Shown here: positions 7,251 to 17,066 of the stretch, piece after piece
How positions within the stretch are numbered: the stretch's first letter is position 1
Layout: each line of letters begins with the position of its first letter
From: Deltaproteobacteria bacterium HGW-Deltaproteobacteria-14
GTDB lineage: Bacteria; Myxococcota_A; UBA9042; PHBI01
Length of the DNA: 44,783 nt
Assembly (NCBI GenBank): GCA_002841945.1
Contig: PHBI01000051.1
Coordinates: 1 to 44,783, forward strand
Reading direction: 5' to 3'
Position numbers and translations under genes: made by a program
The notes under the pieces: model-generated
What the model saw: the letters and a program-made list of their open reading frames with translations, nothing else
What the model was told of the DNA's origin: nothing
Database searches by the model: none

Positions 7251-9632
7251 TCAGCGCACCGTGATGCGGACGCCGTCCTCGGGCCGCCCGCGACCGACGG
7301 CGATGTCGTGCTCTCCGACCGCCAACGCCCAGCTGGTCGCGAACGGAGACCCCACGGTGGCCACCGGCGCGCCGTCGACGAAGAAGGTCAGCGGCCCGCC
7401 GCCGTCCCCGGTCGCGCGCAGGCGGACCAGCTGGACCTCCCGCGCCTGTCCGCGGTCGATGAAGAAGCGGTCCCCGGCCAGCGGGCTGATCAGCTCCGGC
7501 ACGAGCGGCGGCGCCGCCGGCCCCGCGCCCGGGCAGCGCGGCGACCACGCCTCGGGGGCGATCCGGATCCGGTTGTCCAGCGCCCAGCTGCGCCACGCCG
7601 CCGGGAGCGCGGCGAATGCCCGCACGTCCACCTCGTCGTCGCCGCAGCCCGGGCCCGCCCGGAGCCCGCTCTGCCGGTCCACGCGGAGCGCGACGTAGCC
7701 GTCGTCGCCGTCGCCAGCGCGGGCGAACGCCTCGACGCCGAGCCACTCGTCGAAGGTCCGCTCGCAGCGGGCGCTCGCGAGCCGCCCGTTCACCCGGCAC
7801 AGCCGCGCCGACACCACCCCCGCAGGCGGCGTGTACCAGGCGACGTCTCCCCGGCCGGCGGCCCTGGGATAGAGGAACTGGAGGATCTGGCGCACGGTCG
7901 GCGCGGCCCCGACCGAGCCGCTCACCCGGTTCATCGGCCGCCCGTCGAAGTTCCCGACCCACGCGGCGACGGTGTAGTCCGGCGTGACGCCGACCGCCCA
8001 GTTGTCGCGAAAGTCGCTCGACGTGCCGGTCTTCGCCGCGACCCGGTAGGGCAGGGCGAGCGCCCCGCCCTCGCCGAAGCCGATCCCGCGGGCGTGGTCG
8101 TCGGTCAGCATCTCGAGCAGCGTGAACGCCGTCGCCGGGGTGAGGACCTGGCGGGTTTCGCCCGCCGGGGCGTCGGCGAGCCACCGGACCGGCCGCCAGG
8201 ACCCGAGCCTGCCGAGGGCCGCGTAGGCCCCCGCGAGGTCGATGAGGCGCACCTCGCCGTTGCCGAGGGCGAGCCCGAGGCCGTAGTGCTCGGCCGGCAG
8301 CGTCAGGGTGTCGAGCCCGGCGGCGTGCAGGGTCTCGAGCAGCCGGTCGACGCCGACCTGCTCCGCGACGAGGACCGCCGGGATGTTGAGCGAGCTCGCC
8401 AGCGCCTCTCGGACCGTGACCGGCCCGTGGAAACGCCGGTCATAGTTCTGCGGGCGGTACACGCCGTCGTCGGTCGGGAACTCGGTCGGCAGATCCGCCA
8501 GTAGGGTCGCCGCCGAGCCGCCATGATCGAGCCACGCCCCGTACACGAGCGGCTTCAGCGCCGATCCGGGCTGGCGCAGCGCGGTCACGCCGTCGTTGGC
8601 CCCCAGCGCGGCGGCGTCGAAGTAGTCGCGCGAGCCGACCCAGGCGAGGACCTCGCTGGTGCGGGTGTCGAGCACCACCGCGGCGGCCTGAAACGCCCCG
8701 TGGGTGATCCGGTCTGCCTGTTGCCGGGCCAGCACGGCCTCGACCCGCCGCTGCAGCGGGCTGTCGAGGGTCGTCGCCACCACCCCGGGCCGAGGCCCCT
8801 CAGCGGTCGTCAGCGCCGCCGCCACGCGGTCGGTCAGGTGCGGCGCGACGATCTTGTTGCGTCGCGGTAAAACGCGGATCTCTTCCGCCTCTGCGATGCG
8901 GAGATCGTCCTGCGAGATCACACCCCTCTCTCGCATCGCGGCCAGGATGCTGCGCTGCCGCGAGAGCGCCCGGCCGAGGTCGCGATAGGGGTTCTGTCGC
9001 GAGGGGGACTGCGGGATCCCGGCGAGCAGCGCCGACTCCGCCAGCGACAGCCGGGACGCCGGCTTGCCGAAGTACATCCAGGCCGCCGCCTCGACCCCGT
9101 AGAGCTGATTCCCGTAGGGCGCGCGGTTGAGGTACTGCTCGAGGATCTCGTCTTTGGTGTGGGCCCCCTCGAGGCGGAGCGCCCACACCGCCTCCATCAG
9201 CTTGGTGCCGAGGGTGCGCGCCTCGCCGGCGTGCAGCGTCATCTTGACGACCTGCTGGGTCAGGGTGGACGCCCCGGTGACCGTGTCGCCGGCCCTCAGG
9301 TTCGTGACCAGCGAGCGCACGATGGCGATCCCGTCGATCCCGTGGTGGTCGCGGAAGCGCTTGTCCTCGGCGTGGACCGTCGCGAGGGCGAGGTGCGGCG
9401 AGATGTCGGCGAGGGCCACCCAGCGCCCGCGGCCCTCGCGGTCGCTCAGGACCTCGCGCAGGAGCCCCCCGTCGCGGTCGACGATGGCGGTGCTGGTGAC
9501 CGCCGTGGGGGCGAGGGCGTCCTCCGGGAACGGGACCGCCGCGATCCAGCTCGCGAGCCCGATGACGACGGCGGACAGGGCGACGGCGACGCGCGCCGCC
9601 ACCCGGTACGCCCTCCGGAGGAGCCGTCGCAC
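7251..9632 (-). CDS. pbpC: penicillin-binding protein 1C (bifunctional peptidoglycan synthase)
   Basis: The 793-residue inner-membrane protein polymerises and cross-links peptidoglycan. A single transmembrane anchor (about 12-32) is followed by a GT51 glycosyltransferase domain with the catalytic Glu in VHAEDKRFRDHHG (E89) and the GASTLTQQ motif. The transpeptidase domain has S357-x-x-K360 (GSALKP), an SLN triad motif (ASSLNIP) and K534-T-G. The last 90 or so residues match the BiPBP_C immunoglobulin-like domain found in PBP1C. The start is a GTG one base after the stop of the alpha-2-macroglobulin gene, so translation is probably coupled. This gene pair is conserved across many proteobacteria, where the inhibitor is thought to guard the wall while PBP1C helps repair it. 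Confidence 0.95.
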   Translation of the reverse strand: MRRLLRRAYRVAARVAVALSAVVIGLASWIAAVPFPEDALAPTAVTSTAIVDRDGGLLREVLSDREGRGRWVALADISPHLALATVHAEDKRFRDHHGIDGIAIVRSLVTNLRAGDTVTGASTLTQQVVKMTLHAGEARTLGTKLMEAVWALRLEGAHTKDEILEQYLNRAPYGNQLYGVEAAAWMYFGKPASRLSLAESALLAGIPQSPSRQNPYRDLGRALSRQRSILAAMRERGVISQDDLRIAEAEEIRVLPRRNKIVAPHLTDRVAAALTTAEGPRPGVVATTLDSPLQRRVEAVLARQQADRITHGAFQAAAVVLDTRTSEVLAWVGSRDYFDAAALGANDGVTALRQPGSALKPLVYGAWLDHGGSAATLLADLPTEFPTDDGVYRPQNYDRRFHGPVTVREALASSLNIPAVLVAEQVGVDRLLETLHAAGLDTLTLPAEHYGLGLALGNGEVRLIDLAGAYAALGRLGSWRPVRWLADAPAGETRQVLTPATAFTLLEMLTDDHARGIGFGEGGALALPYRVAAKTGTSSDFRDNWAVGVTPDYTVAAWVGNFDGRPMNRVSGSVGAAPTVRQILQFLYPRAAGRGDVAWYTPPAGVVSARLCRVNGRLASARCERTFDEWLGVEAFARAGDGDDGYVALRVDRQSGLRAGPGCGDDEVDVRAFAALPAAWRSWALDNRIRIAPEAWSPRCPGAGPAAPPLVPELISPLAGDRFFIDRGQAREVQLVRLRATGDGGGPLTFFVDGAPVATVGSPFATSWALAVGEHDIAVGRGRPEDGVRITVR

Positions 9633-9633
9633 G

Positions 9634-12600
9634 TCACTCGACCGTCATGTCGATCGCCGCCGCCTGGCCGAAGACGTCGGGGTGGTACATCTCGTGTACC
9701 CGCGCCGCCGGTGCGAGGAACGCGCCGTGGGTCGTCGCCCGGGCCAGGTAGCTGTGCCGCCAGGTGCCGCTCGGCATGTCGTTGGCGAAGACCACCACGC
9801 GATCGTCGCGCTGCTCGGCGTGGCTGAAGACCCAGCTCGTGCCGGTGTCGCCGTCCTCGTGGTTCCCGGTCGTGTCGAAGCCGGTGTTGACCGGCTCGAG
9901 CCCCGCGGGGAAGGGGTCGTCGATGGCGACGTAGCGGCGGCGCTCCGGGGTCCTGACCTTGAGCTCCACCTTGACGAGGTCGCCGGCCTTCAGCTCGGTG
10001 ACGCGCTCGCCGGCGCGCGGCCCGCCGACCAGGGTGTACTCCCGCTCGAGCTCGAAGCCGCGCTGGATCGGGATCTTCGGCACCTCGCGCGGCGCGTAGT
10101 CGAAGGTCAGGGTGAAGTAGAGCGGCGCGTCGTCGCCCTCCCGGCCGATGGTCAGGAGCTTGCCGGAGGCCTTGCGGAGCGCGGCCATCGGGATACGCAC
10201 CCGCTTCGGCGCGAGGGAGGCGCTGGCGAGGCGCTCCGACAGCAGGATCTCGCCGTCGAGGCGGACCGTGGCGAGGTAGCTCTTGCCAGGCTTCTCGGTG
10301 CGGTGGAAGAACTCGGCCAGCGCCAGGATGGCCATGGCGTTGTCCTGGGTGGACATCCAGCGGCCCTGCCGCCGCTCGGCCAGGAGCCCCCGCGCGAGCT
10401 TGTCGACCATCGGGTCGTCGGGCTTGGTGCGCTGGAGCGCCATCAGCACGAGCGCCGTCGAGCGGACGTCGGAGTCCATCGTCGACCAGTAGTAGGTCTG
10501 CGCCTTGTTCTCGAGGAGCGCCCGATCACCGTCGACGCGGACCTCCGCGAGCAGCTCACCGACGAGGGTGTCGACCATCACGCGGTCACCGCCCGCCTCG
10601 GCGATGGCCATCGCGAGCAGCGCCTTGCCGAACGCGGGCAGCGTCGCGCGCTGTTCGTACAGGCGGCTGTGCGAGCCCACGTCCGGGTCCCCGGCCAGCG
10701 CCAGCACGTACGCGGCGAAGGGCTCCACCGGGTGCAGCTCGGCCGCCCACTCCGACTGCGAGGGCTTGTACTCCCCGCTCAGGAGGCTGTGGAGGAAGCT
10801 CTTCACGCCGTCGAGGGCGGCGTCCGGGACGTGGAGCGCCGCGACCTTCGAGGCGCGCACCAGCGCCAGCCCGCCGTAGGCCGAGCCCCACGGGTGCGGC
10901 TCGTCGCCGCCCGGCCAGTAGCTGAGCCCGCCGCCGTAGAGCTGCATCGTGCGCAGGCGGTCGACGCCGGCCTGGGCGCGGGCCAGGACCTGCGCGTGGT
11001 CGATCCCCGGCAGGGCGAAGTCCTCGCCCATGGTGCCGAGGGCGAGGAGCGGCAGGGTCACGCCGGTCGTCTGCTCGACGCAGCCGTAGGGGTACTTCAC
11101 GAGGTAGCTGAGCCCGGGCAGCAGCTCACCGAGCTGGCTCGCCGCGATCTCGACGTCGATCCCGCCCACGTCCTCGCGGACCCACTCCGGGACCGCGATC
11201 TTGCGCGCGGCGAGCCCGGCGACCCCGTGGTCGTCGCCGACCCGGCCCGACTCGATGGCGCTGCGCACCGTCGCCGGGAACTGCACCGGGATCTCGACCT
11301 TGACGGCGTCCGCCGCCTCGCTCGCGCCGGCCGCGGTGACCTTGAACGCGAAGGTGGCGGTGCCCGGGGCGGTCGCGCGGGCCTTGAAGGTGATCGCCTC
11401 CGGCTTGTTGCGCGACAGGGTCGCGGTGACCGAGCTCGCCTCGAGGATCTCGATCGGGCCGCTCGTCGCGAGCGCCACCACCACCTCGCCGGACCCGGTG
11501 TCCTGGAGGGCCTGGACGACCGCGCGTGCCTCGAACACGTCGCCGCTCGAGACGAAGCGCGGCAGCCCGGGGCGGATCAGGATGGGCTTGTTCACCTCGA
11601 CCCGCGTGTCCGCCCGCCCGAAGCGGTTCCCCTCGGCGGCCGCGACCGCCATCAGGCGGAACGCGCCGAGGTTGTCCGGCAGGGTGAAGGCGAGCTCCGC
11701 GTGTCCGTCGGCGCCGACCTCGACCGAGGGCAGAAACACCGCGGTGGTGGCGAAGGCCGAGCGGTAGTTGGTGCCCGCGTCCTCGTCGCCGCCGCCGCCC
11801 CAGTCGCTCTTCATCCCGTCGTCGGTCGGGTCGATGCGGGCCCACAGGCGGCGCCGGCTCTCCACCGTCGAGACGGCGAGCGGCTGCGTTGCGAAGAACG
11901 CGCCGAGCGCGTCGGGGGTCCGGTAGCCGGTGAGCTGCAGGACGCCCTCGTCCACCGCGAAGAACGTCACCCGTCCGGCGACCGGGCGCCCGGCCGCGTC
12001 CTCGACGGTGAGGGTGGTCTTGACGCTCTCGCCGGGGCGGTAGCTCGTCCTCTCCGGCGCCACCGTGACCTTCAGCGCCTTGTCGCCGAGGTCGACGGAG
12101 ACTTGGGCGTAGCCGATCTTGGCCGCCGGCCGCCCGCCGTCGGGGTCGCCCTCCGCCGCCGCCACGCGCCCGCGGACGAGGGTGAAGGAGACGAACGCGT
12201 TTGGCTGCATGTCCTCGGTGATCGGCACCTCGATGAGCGGGGCGCCGCCCTCGATGGCGAGGCTCTTCTGCCAGATGACCCCCTGGCGCTCGACGGTCAC
12301 GAGCGCGTGCGCCGACTCGAACGGGGACTGCACGAGGAAGCGCGCGGTGTCGCCGACCTGGTAGCGGTCCTTCTCGGCGACGACGGTGAGGCGCTCGTCA
12401 TCGGAGCGCGCCCACCAGCCCTCGCCGCCGCCCCAGACCCAGAGCTCTTGCGAGCTGCTCACGGTGCGCCCGGCCTCGTCCGTCGCCTTCGCCTCGACCA
12501 GGTAGGTGCCCGACGACGGCGGGGTGAAGCTCGTCTCGACCGGGCCCCGCGCCACGCTGACGACGTCGACGCTCGCGACGACGCTGTCGCGGGTCTCGCT

Positions 12601-15390
12601 CACCCAGGTGGTGCCGCCGCCCGCCGCCGCCTTCTTCACGCTCTCCCAGGTCCGCTTCTTCAGCGTGAACGTGATGGCCTTGCCGGCGAGCTGGGTCCCC
12701 TCGGGAGACACGGCGACCGCGCTGGCGGTGAAGGGCTTGTTCGCCTCGGCGAGGGACTCGCCGCGCGCGACGCCGACGTAGAAGCTGCCGGGGTCGAGCC
12801 GCAGCCGGGTGCGTCCGGCCACCACCTGCTCGTCGACGTCGGTGACCTCGGCCTCGACGACGACCCCGAGGGGGCCGTCGGAGAAGTCGAGCTCGCCGAG
12901 CGCCGCAGACACGTCCAGGGTGCCCTCGTCGCTGAGCACGCCGTTGCCCTCGCCGAGGGTCGCCGACGAGGTCTCCTCGGGCTCCCACCACCAGGCGTCG
13001 GACGCCTCGCCGAAGGCGTAGTCGCCGAAGCCGCTCGGCGCGAAGGTGTCATCGACCCGGGTGGCCCACCAGCGGACCTTGGCTCCGCTCATCGGGGAGC
13101 CGTAGAGGTAGCGGCCGGAGACGGCCGCCCGGATGGCGTCGCCGTCGCGCCGCGCCTCGAGCACCTTCACCTCGAACCGGTTGGGGCGGTAGGCTTCGAC
13201 CCGGAAGCCGCCGTGTCCACCGCCCTCGACGTCCTCGGCGCCGGTAGGGTGGACCGCGATCGACCAGCCGCCGAGCGCCGCCTCCTGGTCGAGGTCGAAG
13301 CTCACGTCGAAGCCGCCGAGCTGATCGAGGGTGACCTCTCGGGTCACCGCGGTCTCGCCCATCGGGTCGCTCACCGTGACCGTCGCGGCCGTGTTCTGCA
13401 GGAGCTCGAGCTTGCGGCCCCGGTCCAGGCGCAGATACCCCTTCACATAGACCTTCTCGCCGGAGCGGTAGACCCCGCGCTCGGTGAAGACGAAGCCGCG
13501 CACGGCGTCGGCCTGCTGCTCCCACGCGTAGGGCAGGTTGAAGCGGTAGGGGTCGATGCGGGTGGTCCAGTCGCCCAGATTGACGAACGCGAGGTCGTCG
13601 CCGGACGCCGACGCGACCGCGACCCGGGGCTTGCCGCCGAGCGCGACCTCGCCCGGCGCCTTGGCGAGACCGGACGCGTCCGTGGTCCCCTCCCAGAGCT
13701 GCTTACCGTGCTCGCCGAGGAGCCACACGCGAGCGCCCGCGAGGGGGGCGCCGGTCGCCAACGACGTCGTCCAGACCAGCGTGTCCTGGGGGCTCGTCTT
13801 GATCGTCAGGCCCGTATCGGTGACCTGCACCAGCGCCCGCCGGATCGGGGCGGCGTCGTAGCTCCCCTTGCGCTCGGCCGCGACCTCGACGAACACGACC
13901 CCACGGCGCCCCTCGCCGAGGAGATCGTCGAGGGCGATGGGCACGTCGCGGAGGCCGGCGTCCATGGCCGGCCCAGGGAGCGTCGTCGTGGTCCCGCCCG
14001 GGACCTCGCTCAGGTTGAAGTCGCCGTACTCGTCGAGGACCGTCGCCAGCAGCCCACCGAGCTGGTCCCGCCCGACCCGCAGCCGCCGGATGGTGAGCTT
14101 CCCGGTCGCCTGCGCGCCGAGGCCGATCGCGATCGGCTCACCCTCCGGGGCGGGCTCGAGGTACCCGCTCCCCTCGCTCATCCGGAGGCGCGCCGGTGGC
14201 TCCTCGATCTCGAACTCCTTGGTGTAGGGCGCGGCGAGGTGGGTGCCGAGCGTGTCGCCGCAGCTGGTCCCGACCCGGAGCGTCGTCTTGGTGCCCGCGC
14301 GCAGCCCGTTGACGTGGAAGGTGACGTAGCCGCCGTCGACCTTCACGTCGGTGACCTCGGCGGGCGGGGTCAGCGCGATGCACCCCGGCGCCGTCGCGGC
14401 GACGATGGGGTTGATGAACGCGACCGACCACTCGGCGTCCGGCGTGCATGCGTCATAGCCGCACGAGGCGTAGGTGACGCGCAGCTTCTCCGGGCCGCGG
14501 AGGACGATCTGCTGGGTCTCGGCGAGCCCGAGCGGCCCCGGCCCGTGCAGCGTGGTGGGCAGGGTGACGAGGTACCACACGCCGACCGCGAAGCCGTCCC
14601 GCGGGACGAGCTCGAAGCCCGTGCGCGCGGTCCCGTTCTCGGCCGCCGGCAGGGCGCGCGCAGTGAACGGGACGGGGACCCCCTTGCCGCGCTTCAGGGC
14701 GTCGTTCGAGGTCGCGGCGACGACCCTCACGAGCCCCTCGACGTCGCGCAGCGCGACGGCCTGGTTGAGCTCGACGGGGAGGGCGTCCTTCGGCTCCCGG
14801 GCGGCGGGATAATCCCATGAGCTGTAGGGCGCCCAGGTCACCTCGAGGCGCGTCGTCTCGAAGCTCTCCTCGTGGGCCGCCGCCAGGGTCTGCCCCGAGG
14901 CCGCCATGAGGCCGGGCTGGACGGCGACCGTCACCCGGGTCGCCACCGGGAACGGGCGCGAGGGTCGAAACGACAGCGTCGCGTCATTGATCCAGCGCAG
15001 GGTGCCGGGCACTGCGGGGGTCAAGCGCAGCGGTCCGCCTTCGGCGAGCGGCTGGTCACCGTCGACGGTCTTCATCGGCTGGTTGAAGCCGACCTCGATC
15101 GCCGTCGGCTGATCGCGCGGCCCGACGAGGGTGACGCTCAGGACCGCGAGCGAGTCGGGGAGCGTGCCCGGGATCGCCGCGGTGGAGCCGCCCGTCGGCA
15201 GCGGGATCGACTCGACCGTCTGGACCAGCCGGCCCGGGTCGGGGAACGCCGGGACGCCGGCGAGCTGCTCCTCGGCGACGGGAGGCGTCCCGGCGTCGGT
15301 GGGGCCGTGCTCGTCCGAGCCGCACGCGGCGAGGAGGGCAAGGGCGGCGAAAAGCGAGAGCGCGAGGCGGGCTCGGGACAGGATGCGCAT
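9634..15390 (-). CDS. yfhM: bacterial alpha-2-macroglobulin lipoprotein (YfhM-like protease trap)
   Basis: The 1918-residue protein has a signal peptide with the lipobox LLAACG, so it is lipid-anchored in the periplasm. It contains the successive MG beta-sandwich domains of the family, including a macroglobulin fold around YRPGESVKTTLTVEDAAGRP. The thioester motif CVEQ is at 1437-1440 (YPYGCVEQTTG), followed by the alpha/alpha thioester domain and a receptor-binding-like C-terminus. An intact Cys-x-Glu-Gln indicates a trap that covalently captures attacking proteases. It is somewhat longer than E. coli YfhM (1653 residues). The ATG at 15390 has GGAGG upstream; upstream in-frame starts would bury the signal peptide. 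pbpC follows with one base between. The divergent promoter region holds a TGTCA operator-like array. Confidence 0.95.
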   Translation of the reverse strand: MRILSRARLALSLFAALALLAACGSDEHGPTDAGTPPVAEEQLAGVPAFPDPGRLVQTVESIPLPTGGSTAAIPGTLPDSLAVLSVTLVGPRDQPTAIEVGFNQPMKTVDGDQPLAEGGPLRLTPAVPGTLRWINDATLSFRPSRPFPVATRVTVAVQPGLMAASGQTLAAAHEESFETTRLEVTWAPYSSWDYPAAREPKDALPVELNQAVALRDVEGLVRVVAATSNDALKRGKGVPVPFTARALPAAENGTARTGFELVPRDGFAVGVWYLVTLPTTLHGPGPLGLAETQQIVLRGPEKLRVTYASCGYDACTPDAEWSVAFINPIVAATAPGCIALTPPAEVTDVKVDGGYVTFHVNGLRAGTKTTLRVGTSCGDTLGTHLAAPYTKEFEIEEPPARLRMSEGSGYLEPAPEGEPIAIGLGAQATGKLTIRRLRVGRDQLGGLLATVLDEYGDFNLSEVPGGTTTTLPGPAMDAGLRDVPIALDDLLGEGRRGVVFVEVAAERKGSYDAAPIRRALVQVTDTGLTIKTSPQDTLVWTTSLATGAPLAGARVWLLGEHGKQLWEGTTDASGLAKAPGEVALGGKPRVAVASASGDDLAFVNLGDWTTRIDPYRFNLPYAWEQQADAVRGFVFTERGVYRSGEKVYVKGYLRLDRGRKLELLQNTAATVTVSDPMGETAVTREVTLDQLGGFDVSFDLDQEAALGGWSIAVHPTGAEDVEGGGHGGFRVEAYRPNRFEVKVLEARRDGDAIRAAVSGRYLYGSPMSGAKVRWWATRVDDTFAPSGFGDYAFGEASDAWWWEPEETSSATLGEGNGVLSDEGTLDVSAALGELDFSDGPLGVVVEAEVTDVDEQVVAGRTRLRLDPGSFYVGVARGESLAEANKPFTASAVAVSPEGTQLAGKAITFTLKKRTWESVKKAAAGGGTTWVSETRDSVVASVDVVSVARGPVETSFTPPSSGTYLVEAKATDEAGRTVSSSQELWVWGGGEGWWARSDDERLTVVAEKDRYQVGDTARFLVQSPFESAHALVTVERQGVIWQKSLAIEGGAPLIEVPITEDMQPNAFVSFTLVRGRVAAAEGDPDGGRPAAKIGYAQVSVDLGDKALKVTVAPERTSYRPGESVKTTLTVEDAAGRPVAGRVTFFAVDEGVLQLTGYRTPDALGAFFATQPLAVSTVESRRRLWARIDPTDDGMKSDWGGGGDEDAGTNYRSAFATTAVFLPSVEVGADGHAELAFTLPDNLGAFRLMAVAAAEGNRFGRADTRVEVNKPILIRPGLPRFVSSGDVFEARAVVQALQDTGSGEVVVALATSGPIEILEASSVTATLSRNKPEAITFKARATAPGTATFAFKVTAAGASEAADAVKVEIPVQFPATVRSAIESGRVGDDHGVAGLAARKIAVPEWVREDVGGIDVEIAASQLGELLPGLSYLVKYPYGCVEQTTGVTLPLLALGTMGEDFALPGIDHAQVLARAQAGVDRLRTMQLYGGGLSYWPGGDEPHPWGSAYGGLALVRASKVAALHVPDAALDGVKSFLHSLLSGEYKPSQSEWAAELHPVEPFAAYVLALAGDPDVGSHSRLYEQRATLPAFGKALLAMAIAEAGGDRVMVDTLVGELLAEVRVDGDRALLENKAQTYYWSTMDSDVRSTALVLMALQRTKPDDPMVDKLARGLLAERRQGRWMSTQDNAMAILALAEFFHRTEKPGKSYLATVRLDGEILLSERLASASLAPKRVRIPMAALRKASGKLLTIGREGDDAPLYFTLTFDYAPREVPKIPIQRGFELEREYTLVGGPRAGERVTELKAGDLVKVELKVRTPERRRYVAIDDPFPAGLEPVNTGFDTTGNHEDGDTGTSWVFSHAEQRDDRVVVFANDMPSGTWRHSYLARATTHGAFLAPAARVHEMYHPDVFGQAAAIDMTVE

Positions 15391-15490
15391 CGGGGCCTCC
15401 GGATGGACTGCGGACGACGTAGCAAAGACCGCGCCACGTCGCCGCTCCGCGGGCAGAGCCGCTCGGCGTCTCCGTGCGGGGCGCCGAGCA

Positions 15491-15519
15491 GTGTCACGGC
15501 TGACACGGGGTGTGTCAGC
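15491..15519. promoter_or_regulatory. triple TGTCA half-site array in the divergent promoter region
   Basis: GTGTCA (15491), TGACAC (15501) and GTGTCA (15512) are spaced by 4 and 5 nt. They form two overlapping perfect inverted repeats, one of which extends to GCTGAC AC/GTGTCAGC with 8-bp arms. The site lies 101 bp upstream of the macroglobulin ATG and 201 bp upstream of the decarboxylase ATG, in a 329-bp divergent spacer without other genes. It resembles an operator for a dimeric repressor or activator; the factor is unknown. Confidence 0.5.
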
Positions 15520-15719
15520 AGCTCCACGGTCGTGCTCTGGCTCGTGAACGGGCCGAACATACCTCGCGTGCTCGCCGCTGTCGCGACCTCGCGGCGAGGC
15601 TCCGGTCTCGTCGCCCGCCCGAACACCCGCTCGGAATCCGGTTGACGGCGTGTGGGGGATGAAATAACGCAACGCGGCAGGCTGGCGTGCACCGATCGAC
15701 GCGCCGCCGGGAGGCCGAG

Positions 15720-16847
15720 ATGCTCGACTGTAAAGCGTTCTACGACGTCCTGACCGCCTCTGGCGTCGACTTCTTCGCCGGGGTGCCCGACTCGCTGCTG
15801 AAGGACTTCTGCGCCTTCGTCACCGACAACACCCCCCCCGAGCGCAACATCATCACCGCGAACGAGGGCGGCGCCGTCTCGCTGGCGGCGGGCCACTACC
15901 TGGCCACCGGTCGGCCGGGGCTCGTGTACATGCAGAACTCCGGGCTCGGGAACACGGTGAACCCGCTGACGTCCTTGGCCGACCCCGCCGTCTACGGCAT
16001 CCCGGTGCTGCTCGTCGTCGGTTGGCGCGGCGAGCCCGGGGTCAAGGACGAGCCGCAGCACGTCAAGATGGGCGCGGTGACTCCCGACGTCCTCGGCGCG
16101 ATCGACGTCCCCTACGTGGTGCTCCCCGACGACCTCGACGGCGCCAAGGCCGCCGTCGCGGACGCCCTCGCCGCGATGGAGCGCGATCAGCGCCCGTACG
16201 CGCTGGTGGTGAAGAAGGGGCTCTTCGCCAAGTACAAGCTCATCAACAAGACCGCCTCGCCCTACGACATGACCCGGGAGGAGGCGATCTCCGTCATCGT
16301 GGACGGTCTGCCCGCGGACGCGCTCGTGGTGTCGACCACCGGCAAGCCGTCCCGCGAGCTGTTCGAGCTCCGCGAGCAGCGTGGGCAGTCGCACCAGACC
16401 GACTTCCTGACCGTCGGATCGATGGGGCACTCCTCGCAGATCGCCCTCGGCGTCGCCCTCGACCGCCGCGATCGGACCGTGCTCTGCCTCGACGGCGACG
16501 GCGCGGTCATCATGCACATGGGCGGCCTCGCCACCATCGGCACCTCCGGCGCGCGCAACTACAAGCACGTCGTCGTCAACAACGGCGCCCACGACAGCGT
16601 GGGTGGGCAGCCGACCTGCGCCTTCGCCATCGACATCACGAAGGTCGCGACGGCCTGCGGCTACACCGGCACCTGGCTCGCCACCAACCGCGCCGAGCTC
16701 GACGCCGCCTGGCCGGAGTTCCTCGCCGCGGACGGCCCGGTGCTGCTCGAGGTGCGGGTCAAGATCGGGGCGCGCGACGACCTCGGGCGCCCGACGATGA
16801 CCCCCCAGGATCTCAAGCACGCCTTCATGGGCGCCATCCGCGGCTGA
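15720..16847 (+). CDS. aepY: phosphonopyruvate decarboxylase-like ThDP enzyme
   Basis: The 375-residue protein matches phosphonopyruvate decarboxylase, which converts phosphonopyruvate to phosphonoacetaldehyde using thiamine diphosphate and Mg2+. The pyrimidine-binding half contains NEGGAVSLAAGHYLATG with the catalytic Glu. The pyrophosphate half contains the ThDP motif G259-D-G261, about 25 residues, then NN (287-288). Length and single-chain layout agree with AepY; sulfopyruvate decarboxylase is the closest alternative. The ATG at 15720 has GGGAGG at the right distance. No PEP mutase (aepX), transaminase or other phosphonate gene is visible within 15 kb on the left or 28 kb on the right, so the substrate is uncertain. 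The cofactor links it loosely to the nearby thiC. Confidence 0.85.
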   Translation: MLDCKAFYDVLTASGVDFFAGVPDSLLKDFCAFVTDNTPPERNIITANEGGAVSLAAGHYLATGRPGLVYMQNSGLGNTVNPLTSLADPAVYGIPVLLVVGWRGEPGVKDEPQHVKMGAVTPDVLGAIDVPYVVLPDDLDGAKAAVADALAAMERDQRPYALVVKKGLFAKYKLINKTASPYDMTREEAISVIVDGLPADALVVSTTGKPSRELFELREQRGQSHQTDFLTVGSMGHSSQIALGVALDRRDRTVLCLDGDGAVIMHMGGLATIGTSGARNYKHVVVNNGAHDSVGGQPTCAFAIDITKVATACGYTGTWLATNRAELDAAWPEFLAADGPVLLEVRVKIGARDDLGRPTMTPQDLKHAFMGAIRG

Positions 16848-16967
16848 AACCGACCTGAATCGGCAGGGCGGGACCCGGAGGTCGTCGCTGCTCCCGTAGG
16901 ACGACGCAGTCGGCCGGATTGAGCCGCGGAGACCGCAGGGGTCCGATCGATACGACACCGTTTCGCC

Positions 16968-16995
16968 GCCTGGCCAAACGCGAAGCGGGCCAGGC
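16968..16995 (+). terminator. putative terminator hairpin after the decarboxylase gene
   Basis: GCCTGGCC and GGCCAGGC form a perfect 8-bp stem with a 12-nt loop, 120 bp after the stop. There is no T-tract. The 219-bp spacer shows nothing else except the -10-like box at 17055. Confidence 0.3.
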
Positions 16996-17054
16996 AGCCG
17001 CGACCTGGTGCGGCGGGGTGCCCGCACCGCCGTGCTCCCAGGCGCCCGTCGAGG

Positions 17055-17060
17055 TACGCT
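17055..17060 (+). promoter_or_regulatory. putative leaderless -10 box (TACGCT)
   Basis: TACGCT lies 6 nt before the ATG at 17067, so transcription would begin at the start codon; no Shine-Dalgarno is present. The -35 region is weak. The arrangement repeats that seen at 1478 and 42051. Confidence 0.3.
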
Positions 17061-17066
17061 GTCGTC

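Noticed and set aside
9127..14820. Very long forward-strand open frame opposite pbpC and the macroglobulin gene
   Set aside because: It is the antisense shadow of two genes with clear domain motifs; its translation is repetitive Arg/Gly/Ala/Val without recognisable domains, as expected in high-GC DNA.
15722..15736. TGTAAAGCG resembling the left arm of the dyad at 2687
   Set aside because: It lies in the coding start of aepY (Cys-Lys-Ala) and lacks the second arm.
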